Shown: piece by piece, positions 32,065 through 40,805 of the stretch | Numbering within the stretch: the stretch's first letter is position 1 | Layout: each line of letters starts with the position of its first letter | Assembly (NCBI RefSeq): GCF_032380655.1 | Contig: NZ_JAWDIY010000009.1 | Span: 124,001-188,000 of the forward strand | From: Diplocloster hominis | GTDB taxonomy: Bacteria; Bacillota; Clostridia; Lachnospirales; Lachnospiraceae | DNA length: 64,000 nucleotides | Reading direction: 5' to 3' | Translations under genes and position numbers: made by a program | The notes under the pieces: generated by a model | Databases searched by the model: none | What the model was told of the DNA's origin: nothing | The model's input: the letters and a program-made list of their open reading frames with translations, nothing else

Positions 32065-33101
32065 TGTCCGCTCCGATTATTCTCTGCGACACTGCAGGCA
32101 TGACCAACGAGCGATGGCTGGAATGCCGCGCCCACGGGCCTAAGGGCACCATTCCATATACGGTGGGAGGCAGCGATGTGGCTGCTATCTTCGGCGTATC
32201 GCCGTGGACAACACCGTTAGAGCTATGGATGATCAAAAAGGGCCGGATGAAGCCGCCTGTGAAATCCAATCAGGAGCAGCTGATAATGGGTCATCTTCTG
32301 GAACCTATCGCGGCCTATTGGTATCAGCAAAAAACCGGCAATACGGTCTATGACGATACCTATATGTATCAGCATGCAGATCACCCGTGGGCTCTTGCGG
32401 ACTTTGACCGCCGCTTTACCCGTAAGGAGGACAACGCTCCCGGCATTTTGGAGTGCAAAAGCTGCACCTATCACAAAGCCGGAGATTGGGCTGACGATGC
32501 CTATCCCATCTATTATGAGCTGCAGCTTCGCTTCTATCTGGCTGTGGCGGATGTGGAGATTGGCGCGTTTTCTACTATTTGGGGAAACAATCCGGAGCAT
32601 GATCTGGCAATGCCGGCGCTTACCCGTGACCGAGCCAAGGAGGATATGATCTTCCAGCGGCTTGAGGAATGGATTTGGAGCTTGGAGCATGACAAGCCAC
32701 CTACGATGGCGGATGTCAAGCCAGCACTGGCACTGGAATCCCTGGCGCGCATTTACGGCGCCAGCCAGCCCGGACTCCCCACGATTGAATTCCCTGCAAA
32801 GTATGAAAAGGCACTGCGCCAGATCGCGCTGCTGCAGGGGAAAATCTCCGACTGCAATGCGGAGATCAAAACCTATGAAAAGGAGATCGCTGCACACAGC
32901 GTGCGAATCGCAGAATTGATGCAGGCACATGAGCATGGCGTGCTGAGCACGACCGGCGACAAGCTCCTCATCGATTTTGTCACCAGAACAACCAAACGTC
33001 CCGACTCGAAGCTCCTCAAAGAGAAGTATCCCACCGTGTATGCGGATGTACTCAAGACCAGTGAGAGCCGGAAACTAAAAGTATCGGTTACACCGACATA
33101 A
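32064..33101 (+). CDS. YqaJ-type viral recombinase/exonuclease, 345 aa
   Basis: The overlap TGATG fixes the start at 32,064. The nuclease core shows GGSDVAAIFGVSPW, then MGHLLEPIAAYWY, a catalytic Asp in ADFDRRF, ILECKS (the ExK site) and ELQLRFYLAV, in YqaJ/lambda-exonuclease order. The C-terminal ~100 residues are a coiled-coil tail. Such enzymes resect 5' ends for strand annealing. No RecT-type annealing partner is recognised beside it, though the gene at 37,436 could have that role. Located in the same operon as the helicase and primase. Confidence 0.85.
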   Translation: MSAPIILCDTAGMTNERWLECRAHGPKGTIPYTVGGSDVAAIFGVSPWTTPLELWMIKKGRMKPPVKSNQEQLIMGHLLEPIAAYWYQQKTGNTVYDDTYMYQHADHPWALADFDRRFTRKEDNAPGILECKSCTYHKAGDWADDAYPIYYELQLRFYLAVADVEIGAFSTIWGNNPEHDLAMPALTRDRAKEDMIFQRLEEWIWSLEHDKPPTMADVKPALALESLARIYGASQPGLPTIEFPAKYEKALRQIALLQGKISDCNAEIKTYEKEIAAHSVRIAELMQAHEHGVLSTTGDKLLIDFVTRTTKRPDSKLLKEKYPTVYADVLKTSESRKLKVSVTPT

Positions 33102-33117
33102 GAAGGGAGAATCAATA

Positions 33118-33654
33118 ATGCACGACGCAATGAAAGCCTATCACGAAAGCTGGGAGCGCGAGCTAGACCGGCAGTTCCTGAAAAACGACCGTTACCGGAA
33201 ACACGCCTATATCTGCTCACCTTTGAGCGGGAGCACGGCGGAAGAAGAACTCAGCAACATCTGGCGTGCTCGGGCATACATGCTTTATGCCCGCACCATG
33301 CTGGGCTACCTGGCACGTGCCCCCCACGCCTATCTGCCCATGCTCCTGTGCGACCATGTAGCAGCGGAGCGTGCACTGGCTCTGCAATTTGGGCTTCAGC
33401 TTTTGGAGCAGAGCGAGGTTTTGCTGATTTGCGGGGATCGCATCAGCCGCGGTATGAAGGGTGAAATCCATCATGCCGCCCAGTTGGGAATCCCCATCAT
33501 CGTATACTGTGAAGACCTCTATTTGGATGTGCGCAAGCTGGCGACACGGGCCGGAGCGGATAAGAAGTTAGTCGCAATGGACGAAACGCATCCGGCGCTG
33601 GCCTCCAACGAGCCGGGAGCAGACCGGTCCTGGGAGGTGCGATGCCTTGCGTAG
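33118..33654 (+). CDS. Nucleoside 2-deoxyribosyltransferase-like protein (DUF7768/DUF4406), 178 aa
   Basis: AAGAAGGGAGAATCAATA precedes the ATG. The motif YICSPLSG near residue 31 and the later LLICGDRISRGMKGEIHHA (Gly-Asp and Glu-Ile) match the Rossmann-like family of phage DUF4406/DUF7768 proteins related to nucleoside deoxyribosyltransferases. The family may handle nucleotides or their derivatives. Its last eight bases overlap the next gene. In this element it may serve nucleotide metabolism or anti-defence. The substrate is not evident. Confidence 0.7.
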   Translation: MHDAMKAYHESWERELDRQFLKNDRYRKHAYICSPLSGSTAEEELSNIWRARAYMLYARTMLGYLARAPHAYLPMLLCDHVAAERALALQFGLQLLEQSEVLLICGDRISRGMKGEIHHAAQLGIPIIVYCEDLYLDVRKLATRAGADKKLVAMDETHPALASNEPGADRSWEVRCLA

Positions 33655-34306
33655 ATTCTATCAACCTGTAGATCTCCGGTCCCGACAGGAAATGACGCAG
33701 TATCTAACCACACATTTTCGCTATCCAACATTAAACTCCTGGAACAGATCCACATCGTATGCTTGTAACCTAAAAATCACACACCTTGGGCTCTCGCCCG
33801 AGGTGGTGGACAAGCTGTTCGATATGATCCAGACCCAGGAGTTTTTTGATGCCATGGACGAGTGTAAATGGGAATTTGCTGCGAAGCACAACTATCTCTG
33901 GCAGGCAGGGATGAACGGACGAAGCGGCGGGTATCTGGTTCTCTATCAGGGAGAAAAGCACCCGAGCGGCTACAAGTCCTACTGCACTAACTGCGGGCAG
34001 AAGAATTACCGGCTTGCTACCGATGGCAACTGCACCTGCGGTGTCTGCGGAAGACCCACTCGGGTCAATTTCTCGCAGACCCACATGCAGGTGGTAACTT
34101 ATCCGGGGCGTGGCACTGATGACGGCGAGGATTTCGAGGACTGGAACATGCACGCGCTTCGTGAACGTGTAAAACTCGTGCAGGAGCTGGATCAACTGGC
34201 AGACCGTATGGTTGAGCTGGCGCTCCGGCTTACAAGAGAAGCACAGGTCATTGAAGAGGAGTATTTTCTTCCACAGACCCGCAAGGTGCTGGTCACGACC
34301 CTATAA
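33647..34306 (+). CDS. Unknown zinc-ribbon protein, 219 aa
   Basis: I chose TTG at 33,647 because GGGAGG lies nine bases before it and it overlaps the preceding gene by eight bases; the nearby ATG at 33,642 is in a frame that stops at once. A four-Cys zinc ribbon (SYCTNCGQKNY ... CTCGVCGRP) lies around residue 110-135. The C-terminus is a long helix (LDQLADRMVELALRLTRE). It could bind nucleic acid. Function unknown. Confidence 0.62.
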   Translation: MRRFYQPVDLRSRQEMTQYLTTHFRYPTLNSWNRSTSYACNLKITHLGLSPEVVDKLFDMIQTQEFFDAMDECKWEFAAKHNYLWQAGMNGRSGGYLVLYQGEKHPSGYKSYCTNCGQKNYRLATDGNCTCGVCGRPTRVNFSQTHMQVVTYPGRGTDDGEDFEDWNMHALRERVKLVQELDQLADRMVELALRLTREAQVIEEEYFLPQTRKVLVTTL

Positions 34307-34323
34307 CAGAAAGGAGCAGATTT

Positions 34324-34746
34324 ATGCTGAATGTTGGAGATAAACTGATCTGCAAAACAGAAGGACAGCCGGAAACGGAATTCTGCATTCGCGGCGAGGT
34401 CAAAAAGGTCGAAGGAGACATTGTGACCATCAGCCGTGCGCTTAAATTCGGAACGCTGCCCATGCACAAGGATCTGACGCTGCCGGAGAGCGAGCTGCTG
34501 AAATACTACACGCCATTGGACAATCAAGCGACCGATGACTGCCCCGTTAGCGGGTCTATCTATGAGGTCACGATCGTCCGCACAGGTGTCGTGTTCGTAA
34601 GAGCAGCTACCTCGGCTGCGGCCATGGATCTTGCAGACCATCTCACAACCGATCATGTCAATTGGTCAGATGACTGGAGCCCCACCGACGCCGAAGAACG
34701 CAGTGACTACGACGGCATGGTCTTTGAGGAGCCTGACTTTGACTGA
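34324..34746 (+). CDS. Unknown 140-aa protein
   Basis: GAAAGGAGCAGATTT precedes the ATG. The start (MLNVGDKLICKTEGQPETEF) looks like a small beta-barrel such as an SH3/OB fold, and the C-terminus is strongly acidic (DAEERSDYDGMVFEEPDFD). The acidic tail could be a DNA mimic or a partner-binding tail, which is speculation. It precedes the RecD-like helicase in the same operon. I do not recognise a family. Confidence 0.55.
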   Translation: MLNVGDKLICKTEGQPETEFCIRGEVKKVEGDIVTISRALKFGTLPMHKDLTLPESELLKYYTPLDNQATDDCPVSGSIYEVTIVRTGVVFVRAATSAAAMDLADHLTTDHVNWSDDWSPTDAEERSDYDGMVFEEPDFD

Positions 34747-34779
34747 TTACCCGATTTCAAAAGGAAAGGAGAATCGATC

Positions 34780-36990
34780 TTGATATGTCAATTCAAAAGG
34801 CTGATCTACCCGAAAGCCGTTACGGCCGGTGATGCCAGCTACATGATCGCCCTGTACCGACCTTGTGAGAAGGTCATGGACGCGGCGGGGAATGTGGTTT
34901 CTGAGATCAAGGCGGTGGGTTATTGCCTGCCGACGGCAGATAATCTGCGCTATGATATGCGCGGACGTTGGAGCCGGAGCGCCAAGCATGGCATCCAATT
35001 TGAAGTCGAGGGCTTCGACGAAGTGATTGTACCCAGCAAGGAAGGCGTCATCGCTTACCTGTGCTCCGGGCAGATCAAGGGTATCGGCCCTAAAACCGCG
35101 GAAAAGATTTATGCCATGTTTGGGCAGAACACGCTGACCGTGCTGGATCATGAGCCGGAACAACTGCTTGCCGTGTCTGGCATCAGCAAAACAAAGCTCA
35201 AAAAGATTTGCGACTCCTATCTTGCCTCCCGCGGCGCACGCGATGTGGTTGCCTTTCTGGCGCCACATGGTGTAACACCTAACAGGGCGGTCAAGCTGTA
35301 CAAGCAGTACGGAGAGCATACCATGGACATCGTCCGAAATCACCCTTACCGTCTGTGTGAGATGGTGGGCATCGGCTTTAAGACGGCTGACCGTATTGCT
35401 GTCAGCATGGGCTTTGACCCTCTTTCGCCGGAACGTGTGGATGAGGGGCTGATATTCACGCTGACCGATGCAGAGCTGAAAGGGCATCTGTGTATGGAAA
35501 AGCACAGCTTTCTCAAGCAATGCCTGAAGCTGCTGGATACCGAAGACCTGACGGAAGAGATGCTGGCGGTACGGGCTTCAAGAATGCTTGAGTCCGGCCG
35601 CTTGGCCTCCTACGACAGGCAGGTATACCGTGCAGTCACAGCGCGAACGGAACAGAGCCTTGCGTGGGCCGTTTACAGAATGCTTACTTATGAGAAAGCG
35701 GGGTCTCACGTCAACATTGATACGGAGATCTCCGCAGAAGAAAAAAAGCAGGGTATACAGTTGGCTTCCGAACAGCGGCACGCAGTTACGACGGCCCTGA
35801 CATCACAACTCAGTGTGATTACCGGCGGACCCGGTACCGGCAAGACGCTGATCCAGCGATTCCTGCTGGATATCTATCGCAGGAAAAACCGCGGAGCAAA
35901 AATCATCTGCTGTGCGCCTACAGGACGCGCAGCCCGCAGGATGGAGCAATCGACCGGGTTCCCGGCCACTACCATTCACAAAGCGCTTGGGCTTCTGGCC
36001 GGTGAGGACGGCGACTACTGTGAACCGGAGATGCTGGATGCGGATCTGATTGTAGTGGATGAGGTGTCCATGATGGATATCTATCTTGCCAACCATCTGT
36101 TCCGCTCCGTACCGCACGGCAGTCAGCTTGTGCTGATTGGCGATGCGGATCAGCTTCCCTCTGTCGGGCCCGGCGCCGTGCTGAGCGAGATCATCGCCTG
36201 TGGCGCTGTACCGGTAGTGCGGCTGGATCGCATATTCCGGCAGAGCTATGGTAGCCGTATCGCCGCTAATGCAAAGCTCATCCGACACGGAAATCTTAGC
36301 TTGGAATACGGCGAGGATTTCCAGTTCTATGACTCCTGTGACATGAGTGCTTCCGCACAGCAGATCGAGACACTGTACCTACAGGAAACCGCCAGATACG
36401 GTGTTGACAATGTGGCACTTCTGACCCCATACCGCCAAAAGACGGAGACGGGCGTGAATGCGCTGAACGAGCGGCTTCGGGAAAAGCTCAATCCGCAGGA
36501 CGGGAAAAAGCCGGAGGTTGCATACAGAAAGCGGATATATCGTTTGGGAGACAAGGTCATGCAGATAAAAAACTGCGAGGACATCAGCAATGGCGATATC
36601 GGTTATATCACTTCCGTCACCCGCGATGACACCGACAGCGTGCTGACCGTTGATTTCGGCGATGGCCGAATTGCCGAGTATGACGGCAGCGACCTTGAAA
36701 TGCTGGATCTGGCCTACGCCTCCACCATCCACAAATCACAGGGCAGCGAATATAAGTCTGTTATCATCAACCTGCAGTGCGCCCATGCGGTCATGCTGGT
36801 GCGTCCGCTTGTTTATACGGCAATTACACGCGCAAAGGAGCGCGTGCTGATCGTAGGAGAGCGGAGGGCATTATGCATTGCCATCAAGCGTACAGATACG
36901 GAACAGCGCGGGACGATGCTCTCGGCGCGAATCAAAGAGCTAATCTCAAATGTGAAAGGAGATCATGACAATGGCAACTTGGCTCAGTGA
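34780..36990 (+). CDS. RecD2-like SF1B helicase, 736 aa
   Basis: TTG at 34,780 is the start, with AAAGGAG eight bases upstream. Tandem helix-hairpin-helix motifs occur in the N-terminal third (IKGIGPKTAEKIYAMFG, VSGISKTKLKKI). Walker A is TGGPGTGKTLIQRF near residue 348 and Walker B is LIVVDEVSMMDI near 424, with GDADQLPSVGPG next. The C-terminal STIHKSQGSEYKSV is the UvrD-type motif V region. Length 736 equals RecD2 enzymes. It unwinds DNA 5' to 3'. It is likely to act with SSB, YqaJ and the primase in element replication or repair. Confidence 0.88.
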   Translation: MICQFKRLIYPKAVTAGDASYMIALYRPCEKVMDAAGNVVSEIKAVGYCLPTADNLRYDMRGRWSRSAKHGIQFEVEGFDEVIVPSKEGVIAYLCSGQIKGIGPKTAEKIYAMFGQNTLTVLDHEPEQLLAVSGISKTKLKKICDSYLASRGARDVVAFLAPHGVTPNRAVKLYKQYGEHTMDIVRNHPYRLCEMVGIGFKTADRIAVSMGFDPLSPERVDEGLIFTLTDAELKGHLCMEKHSFLKQCLKLLDTEDLTEEMLAVRASRMLESGRLASYDRQVYRAVTARTEQSLAWAVYRMLTYEKAGSHVNIDTEISAEEKKQGIQLASEQRHAVTTALTSQLSVITGGPGTGKTLIQRFLLDIYRRKNRGAKIICCAPTGRAARRMEQSTGFPATTIHKALGLLAGEDGDYCEPEMLDADLIVVDEVSMMDIYLANHLFRSVPHGSQLVLIGDADQLPSVGPGAVLSEIIACGAVPVVRLDRIFRQSYGSRIAANAKLIRHGNLSLEYGEDFQFYDSCDMSASAQQIETLYLQETARYGVDNVALLTPYRQKTETGVNALNERLREKLNPQDGKKPEVAYRKRIYRLGDKVMQIKNCEDISNGDIGYITSVTRDDTDSVLTVDFGDGRIAEYDGSDLEMLDLAYASTIHKSQGSEYKSVIINLQCAHAVMLVRPLVYTAITRAKERVLIVGERRALCIAIKRTDTEQRGTMLSARIKELISNVKGDHDNGNLAQ

Positions 36991-37420
36991 GTACAAGAAC
37001 TTGAAAAACGAAATGGAAAAGCAGATCGGTGCAGGACATGCCTCCCTGGAGCAGCTGATGCTGTATCAGGAGCTGCTGTATCGTATTGAGGTGCTTTATG
37101 CAAGTCAGGCATTCTGCCAGACAGCACCGGTCACGACGGATGTAGCCGTTCTGTCCGGCCATTACCAGCTGGTAGACGCCTATATCCAGTGCCTGACTAA
37201 GGAGCGGCGGCTGGGACAGCCTGCAGATCAGAATCTGAAGGCCAAGCGCCAGACGGCGTCCGAGACCCTTGAGAAGGTCGTTCTGGACTGCCGGAAGCGG
37301 TTTTCCAGCTTCACCCCAACAGATCAGAACCAGTATCGCAAGGGAGTAAGCAGCCTGATCAACACCGTTTTACCGGTTTGGTTGAAACTGCGCAACACCT
37401 ACATCAACATCAGCAAATAA
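36971..37420 (+). CDS. Unknown 149-aa helical protein
   Basis: The gene begins inside the end of the helicase (overlap 20 bases) with GAAAGGAGATCATGACA before ATG 36,971. An upstream ATG at 36,965 is possible. The product is all-helical, rich in Gln and Leu (LMLYQELLYRIEVLYASQAF), with no catalytic motif. It may be a structural partner of neighbouring DNA-metabolism proteins. Unknown family. Confidence 0.6.
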   Translation: MATWLSEYKNLKNEMEKQIGAGHASLEQLMLYQELLYRIEVLYASQAFCQTAPVTTDVAVLSGHYQLVDAYIQCLTKERRLGQPADQNLKAKRQTASETLEKVVLDCRKRFSSFTPTDQNQYRKGVSSLINTVLPVWLKLRNTYINISK

Positions 37421-37435
37421 GAGGAGGGCTTTATC

Positions 37436-38170
37436 ATGAGTCAGAACAACTCGAATGCCAAAACAGCTATGCTGGCAAAGCTGGACAGCATCCACAAGGT
37501 GGAGGGCTTTGACCCATCCCCGTTTGCCGTGGATTATACGGATCTCAATACGCAGGAGACGCGAAAGCGTCTTCCTGTCATGATCCAAATGGCATGGTTC
37601 CGCCTGAAATACCCTGAAGGACGTATCGCCATCCAGGTGTCGCCCGGCAAGGATTGTTTTGTGGCAACGGCGCGCATCTATCCCAGCTACAAGGACCCGG
37701 TTGACTGCTATCTCGCAGAAGCTACAGCGTCAAGGGGTCCGGATGCCTCCAAGCCTTCTGTGTCACCGCGGGAATGGGCGCAGACGGCAGCGGTCGGCAT
37801 TGCACTAAGAAACGCAGGCTTTGGGCTTCAGTTCTCAGCGGCCGGCGACGATTTCGCCGACATGGCTCCGGACGAACTGCCTGCCGGCGAGATGGACACG
37901 AGCCGAGAGTCGTCGGCTATGGAGCAGCCTGTACAGGCGGAGATTGAGCCGACATACGAACCGGCAGTTCTAACGGAGGAGCAGAGATTGGAGCAGGCTT
38001 TCCAGAAGCCATGCCCCATCAAAAAGTACAGCGGCAAGACGCTTGGCGAGGTGTTAGCGATGGATCCAAACGCGATTGCATGGGTGGCCAATAAATACAA
38101 AGACAATCAGGAGCTGTCTGACGCGGCAAGGCTGATCTGCGAACATGCCATGCAGCAGGCATCCGTGTGA
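37436..38170 (+). CDS. Unknown 244-aa protein with ExoX-like C-terminal patch
   Basis: AGAGGAGGGC precedes the ATG. The N-terminal half (MIQMAWFRLKYPEGRIAIQV, ARIYPSYKDPVDCYLAEA) suggests a single-strand-binding or annealing-type fold. The middle is acidic and disordered. The C-terminus holds YSGKTLGEVLAMDPNAIAWV, a pattern like the ExoX C-terminal or DUF3820-type module. It may be an ssDNA-annealing or accessory protein to YqaJ. This is inference from location and weak similarity. Confidence 0.55.
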   Translation: MSQNNSNAKTAMLAKLDSIHKVEGFDPSPFAVDYTDLNTQETRKRLPVMIQMAWFRLKYPEGRIAIQVSPGKDCFVATARIYPSYKDPVDCYLAEATASRGPDASKPSVSPREWAQTAAVGIALRNAGFGLQFSAAGDDFADMAPDELPAGEMDTSRESSAMEQPVQAEIEPTYEPAVLTEEQRLEQAFQKPCPIKKYSGKTLGEVLAMDPNAIAWVANKYKDNQELSDAARLICEHAMQQASV

Positions 38171-38184
38171 TGCGGATATCATCA

Positions 38185-38209
38185 CGGGGGACGGATATTC
38201 CGTCCCCCG
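38185..38209 (+). promoter_or_regulatory. Perfect hairpin immediately before the primase RBS
   Basis: CGGGGGACGGA pairs perfectly with TCCGTCCCCCG around a three-base loop (38,185-38,209). The next bases are GAAAGGAGG and the start ATG at 38,223. The lack of a T run argues against a terminator; it may instead limit translation or mark an mRNA processing site. Confidence 0.6.
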
Positions 38210-38222
38210 GAAAGGAGGCTGT

Positions 38223-39278
38223 ATGGACATCTTTCATATGTCAGACATCATTCCGCTGATTGGGCTTCCATACCCGCCATACGGAAGAAGCAACTACAAT
38301 GTACCCTGCCCGTGCTGTGATGACGAGCCACATGCAAAACACCTGAACATCAATCTGCAGAAGGATGTATTTCGCTGTCCGCGCTGTGGGTTCTCCGGCG
38401 GCATTTTCGATCTGTATGCATACTATACGGGGATTGCCCGCGAGGAGGTCCGTGACGCGCTGATCGCACGCTTGGATGTGCAGGGCAGTATACCGAAGCC
38501 GGAGCACATTCCTGTACCCGTGGTTGCAGAAGTCCCACCGACAGATATTGCATCACGAAGCGACACCTATACCGGGCTTCTGTCCAAGCTGACGCTGGCC
38601 TCCGACCATCGGCAGAACCTGCAAAACCGGGGCCTATCAGATGAGGAAATCGACAGGCTTGGGTACCGGACCACTCCGGTGGTGGGAATGCAAACCATTG
38701 CAAGGCAGCTTCAATCCAGCGGATATTATCTGTCCGGTGTACCCGGCTTTTACCGAAAAGATGGGAAATGGTCCTTTGCCTGTGAGAGCCGCGGTATTCT
38801 GATTCCGGTGCGAGACAGCAAAGGCCGTATTCAAGGCATGCAGATTCGCCGGGATAATGCGGCGCGGCGCAAATTTCGCTGGGTATCCAGCAGCGGCCGC
38901 ACAGACGGCTGTAAGGCGGAGGGATGGGTACATATTGCGGGGGAACCGCGCAATATGGTGCTGCTCACAGAGGGACCCATGAAAGCGGATGTCATCCATT
39001 ACCTGACAGGACAGACGGTACTCGCAGTTGCGGGGGTAAATACATTGACCCAATTGGAGCTTATCCTGCCGCAGCTGCACGAGCAAGGTGTAGAACGTAT
39101 CATGACTGCATTCGACATGGATTTCATGGAGAACCCCCATGTGCAAGGCGGATACAGGACGCTGGTCTCACTGCTTTCGGATGCAGGTTTTCGCTATGGC
39201 ACCTATCTGTGGGATCCCCGATATAAAGGTCTTGATGATTATGTTTGGGAGCACTGCTTCCAACGGCAATTATCTTAG
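38223..39278 (+). CDS. Zinc-ribbon/Toprim DNA primase-like protein, 351 aa
   Basis: The ATG at 38,223 has GGAAAGGAGGCTGT directly upstream. A CHC2-like zinc ribbon (PCPCCDD ... FRCPRCGFSGG) lies near residues 24-60. A Toprim domain follows with LLTEGPMKADVI near residue 246 (catalytic Glu) and AFDMDF near 295 (DxD). No helicase domain is present, so this is a DnaG-like primase fragment of plasmid or phage type. It would make primers for lagging-strand or transfer synthesis. It ends the second operon before a terminator. Confidence 0.8.
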   Translation: MDIFHMSDIIPLIGLPYPPYGRSNYNVPCPCCDDEPHAKHLNINLQKDVFRCPRCGFSGGIFDLYAYYTGIAREEVRDALIARLDVQGSIPKPEHIPVPVVAEVPPTDIASRSDTYTGLLSKLTLASDHRQNLQNRGLSDEEIDRLGYRTTPVVGMQTIARQLQSSGYYLSGVPGFYRKDGKWSFACESRGILIPVRDSKGRIQGMQIRRDNAARRKFRWVSSSGRTDGCKAEGWVHIAGEPRNMVLLTEGPMKADVIHYLTGQTVLAVAGVNTLTQLELILPQLHEQGVERIMTAFDMDFMENPHVQGGYRTLVSLLSDAGFRYGTYLWDPRYKGLDDYVWEHCFQRQLS

Positions 39279-39318
39279 TGAAAAAGGGCGGTTCAGCTTC
39301 GGCTGTACCGTCCTTTTC
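39279..39318. terminator. Bidirectional terminator
   Basis: AAAAAGGGCGGT and ACCGTCCTTTT pair around an inner AGC/GCT hairpin. It lies between two convergent genes (primase, plus; ATPase, minus), so it can end both transcripts. Confidence 0.75.
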
Positions 39319-39340
39319 TCGTTCCTGCGTTATCTCATAT

Positions 39341-40552
39341 TTAGTGTTCCAACAGAAAGTCAATAATGTTCTTTTGACGGATCCCTCCACGATTGACCCG
39401 CAGCAGCGTATCCGTGGACAGAACAAGCTTTTCGTAGTTATCCGAGATGGCCTCCAGCGGCGCAAATTCCCGATCCGTGTTTTCCGGCGTAAGAATATAG
39501 CAGACTTGGATATAGAGCCGGTCGTCAGCCCGGTTTGCAACGAAGTCAACCTCTGCCACATCCTGCTTTCCGATGTTGACGGAGAAACCTCTGCGCAGTA
39601 GCTCCAGGAATACAGTGTTCTCCAGAACGCCGGCAATATCATTGTCTCGGTAGCCAATAACGGCGTGGCGCAGACCTAAATCGGAGAGATAGTATTTTTC
39701 CTGCGTCTCCAGTATCCGCTTTCCCTTGATGTCAAAGCGGACGACCTTGTGGATCAGGAAGGCGCTTTCCAATGCCTTCAGATAATTGTAGACGGTTTCC
39801 GTGCTTAGCTTTCGCCCCTGGCTTTTTAAAAAATCGGAGATTGTTTTTGCAGAAAAAGTGTTTCCGATGTTGTCCATGAGATACAGGACAATGCTCTCCA
39901 GCAGTGCCGTGTCGCGTATCCGGTTTCGTGCAATCACATCCTTCAGCAGGACGGAATTATAGATGTCATGAAGGTATTGCATGACGCGATCTTCATCCCA
40001 TTTCAGCTGATGGATGCCGGGCAGTCCCCCAAAACGGAGAAAGTTAGCAAACTGTTCCTGCTTCGAGAGCTTTGCCTCATCCTCATTCTCTGCCGCGAAT
40101 GCCAGATATTCTTCAAAATCCAGCGGATAGACCCGGATCTCCACATACCGCCCAGCCAACAGCGTGGCGAGTTCCCCGGAGAGGAGCTTTGCATTTGAGC
40201 CTGTTACATAGATATCGCAGTCAAGATCTACGCGGAGAGAATTTATGACCTGCTCCCAAGCGTTCACTTCTTGGATTTCATCGAGGAGGACGTAGATCCG
40301 TCCCTCTGTCTGTCCCGCGATTTTGATGATCTCTGCGTACAGCGCCTTATAGTCCCTGAGCGCCTCATAACGCAAGGATTCAAAGTTAATGAAAATGATG
40401 TTCTTCCTGTCAACGCCGCGGTCGAGCAGTTCCTGACGCGTAAGCTCCAAGAGGGCGCTTTTGCCGCTCCGCCGCATTCCTGTTATGATTTTAATCACAG
40501 GCTTATCCATAAAATCACGGATCAGCCGCATATATCGTTCACGCACGATCAT
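39341..40552 (-). CDS. AAA_14/DUF4143-type ATPase, 403 aa
   Basis: Walker A is ITGMRRSGKSALLE near residue 20 and Walker B is IYVLLDEIQEVNAWE near residue 87, followed by an ISTSNAKLL-like sensor (VTGSNAKLLSGELATLLAGR). The C-terminal DUF4143 domain resembles a restriction-like fold (VFLELLRRGFSVNIGKQDVA, DFVANR). These ATPases are widespread, often linked to toxin-antitoxin or defence-like roles, and have no settled function. It is transcribed alone on the minus strand between two element operons. A cytoplasmic location is expected. Confidence 0.85.
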   Translation of the reverse strand: MIVRERYMRLIRDFMDKPVIKIITGMRRSGKSALLELTRQELLDRGVDRKNIIFINFESLRYEALRDYKALYAEIIKIAGQTEGRIYVLLDEIQEVNAWEQVINSLRVDLDCDIYVTGSNAKLLSGELATLLAGRYVEIRVYPLDFEEYLAFAAENEDEAKLSKQEQFANFLRFGGLPGIHQLKWDEDRVMQYLHDIYNSVLLKDVIARNRIRDTALLESIVLYLMDNIGNTFSAKTISDFLKSQGRKLSTETVYNYLKALESAFLIHKVVRFDIKGKRILETQEKYYLSDLGLRHAVIGYRDNDIAGVLENTVFLELLRRGFSVNIGKQDVAEVDFVANRADDRLYIQVCYILTPENTDREFAPLEAISDNYEKLVLSTDTLLRVNRGGIRQKNIIDFLLEH

Positions 40553-40716
40553 GGCAGGTCACCTCCGAAGTTTTCTTTTATCATAGCACAAGCTGTGGGA
40601 AATATCAATAGTTTCTTTTATGGGAGAAATAATGTAAATGCGTCGAATCGTGTTCTTCCAAGAGAGAAACAGAGACTTTTTCCCCGCAGAGAGCCAGAAG
40701 CCTGATCCTTCGTTTC

Positions 40717-40762
40717 GCGCGTATTTATTGACTCAATGCGTATTTCTGCTGTAAATACGCAT
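40717..40762 (+). promoter_or_regulatory. parC-like iterons and promoter of the partition operon
   Basis: Three copies of a CGTATTT iteron lie here: GCGCGTATTTA at 40,717-40,727, ATGCGTATTT at 40,736-40,745, and AAATACGCAT (inverted) at 40,753-40,762. A -35-like TTGACT sits at 40,728 and a weak TAAATA 18 bases later. A fourth copy follows parR at 42,175. Iterons at the promoter of parM fit a centromere that also autoregulates the operon. Confidence 0.6.
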
Positions 40763-40805
40763 GCTAAACCGTGTAATTAGATAAACTAAAATGGGAGGTA
40801 CTCTT

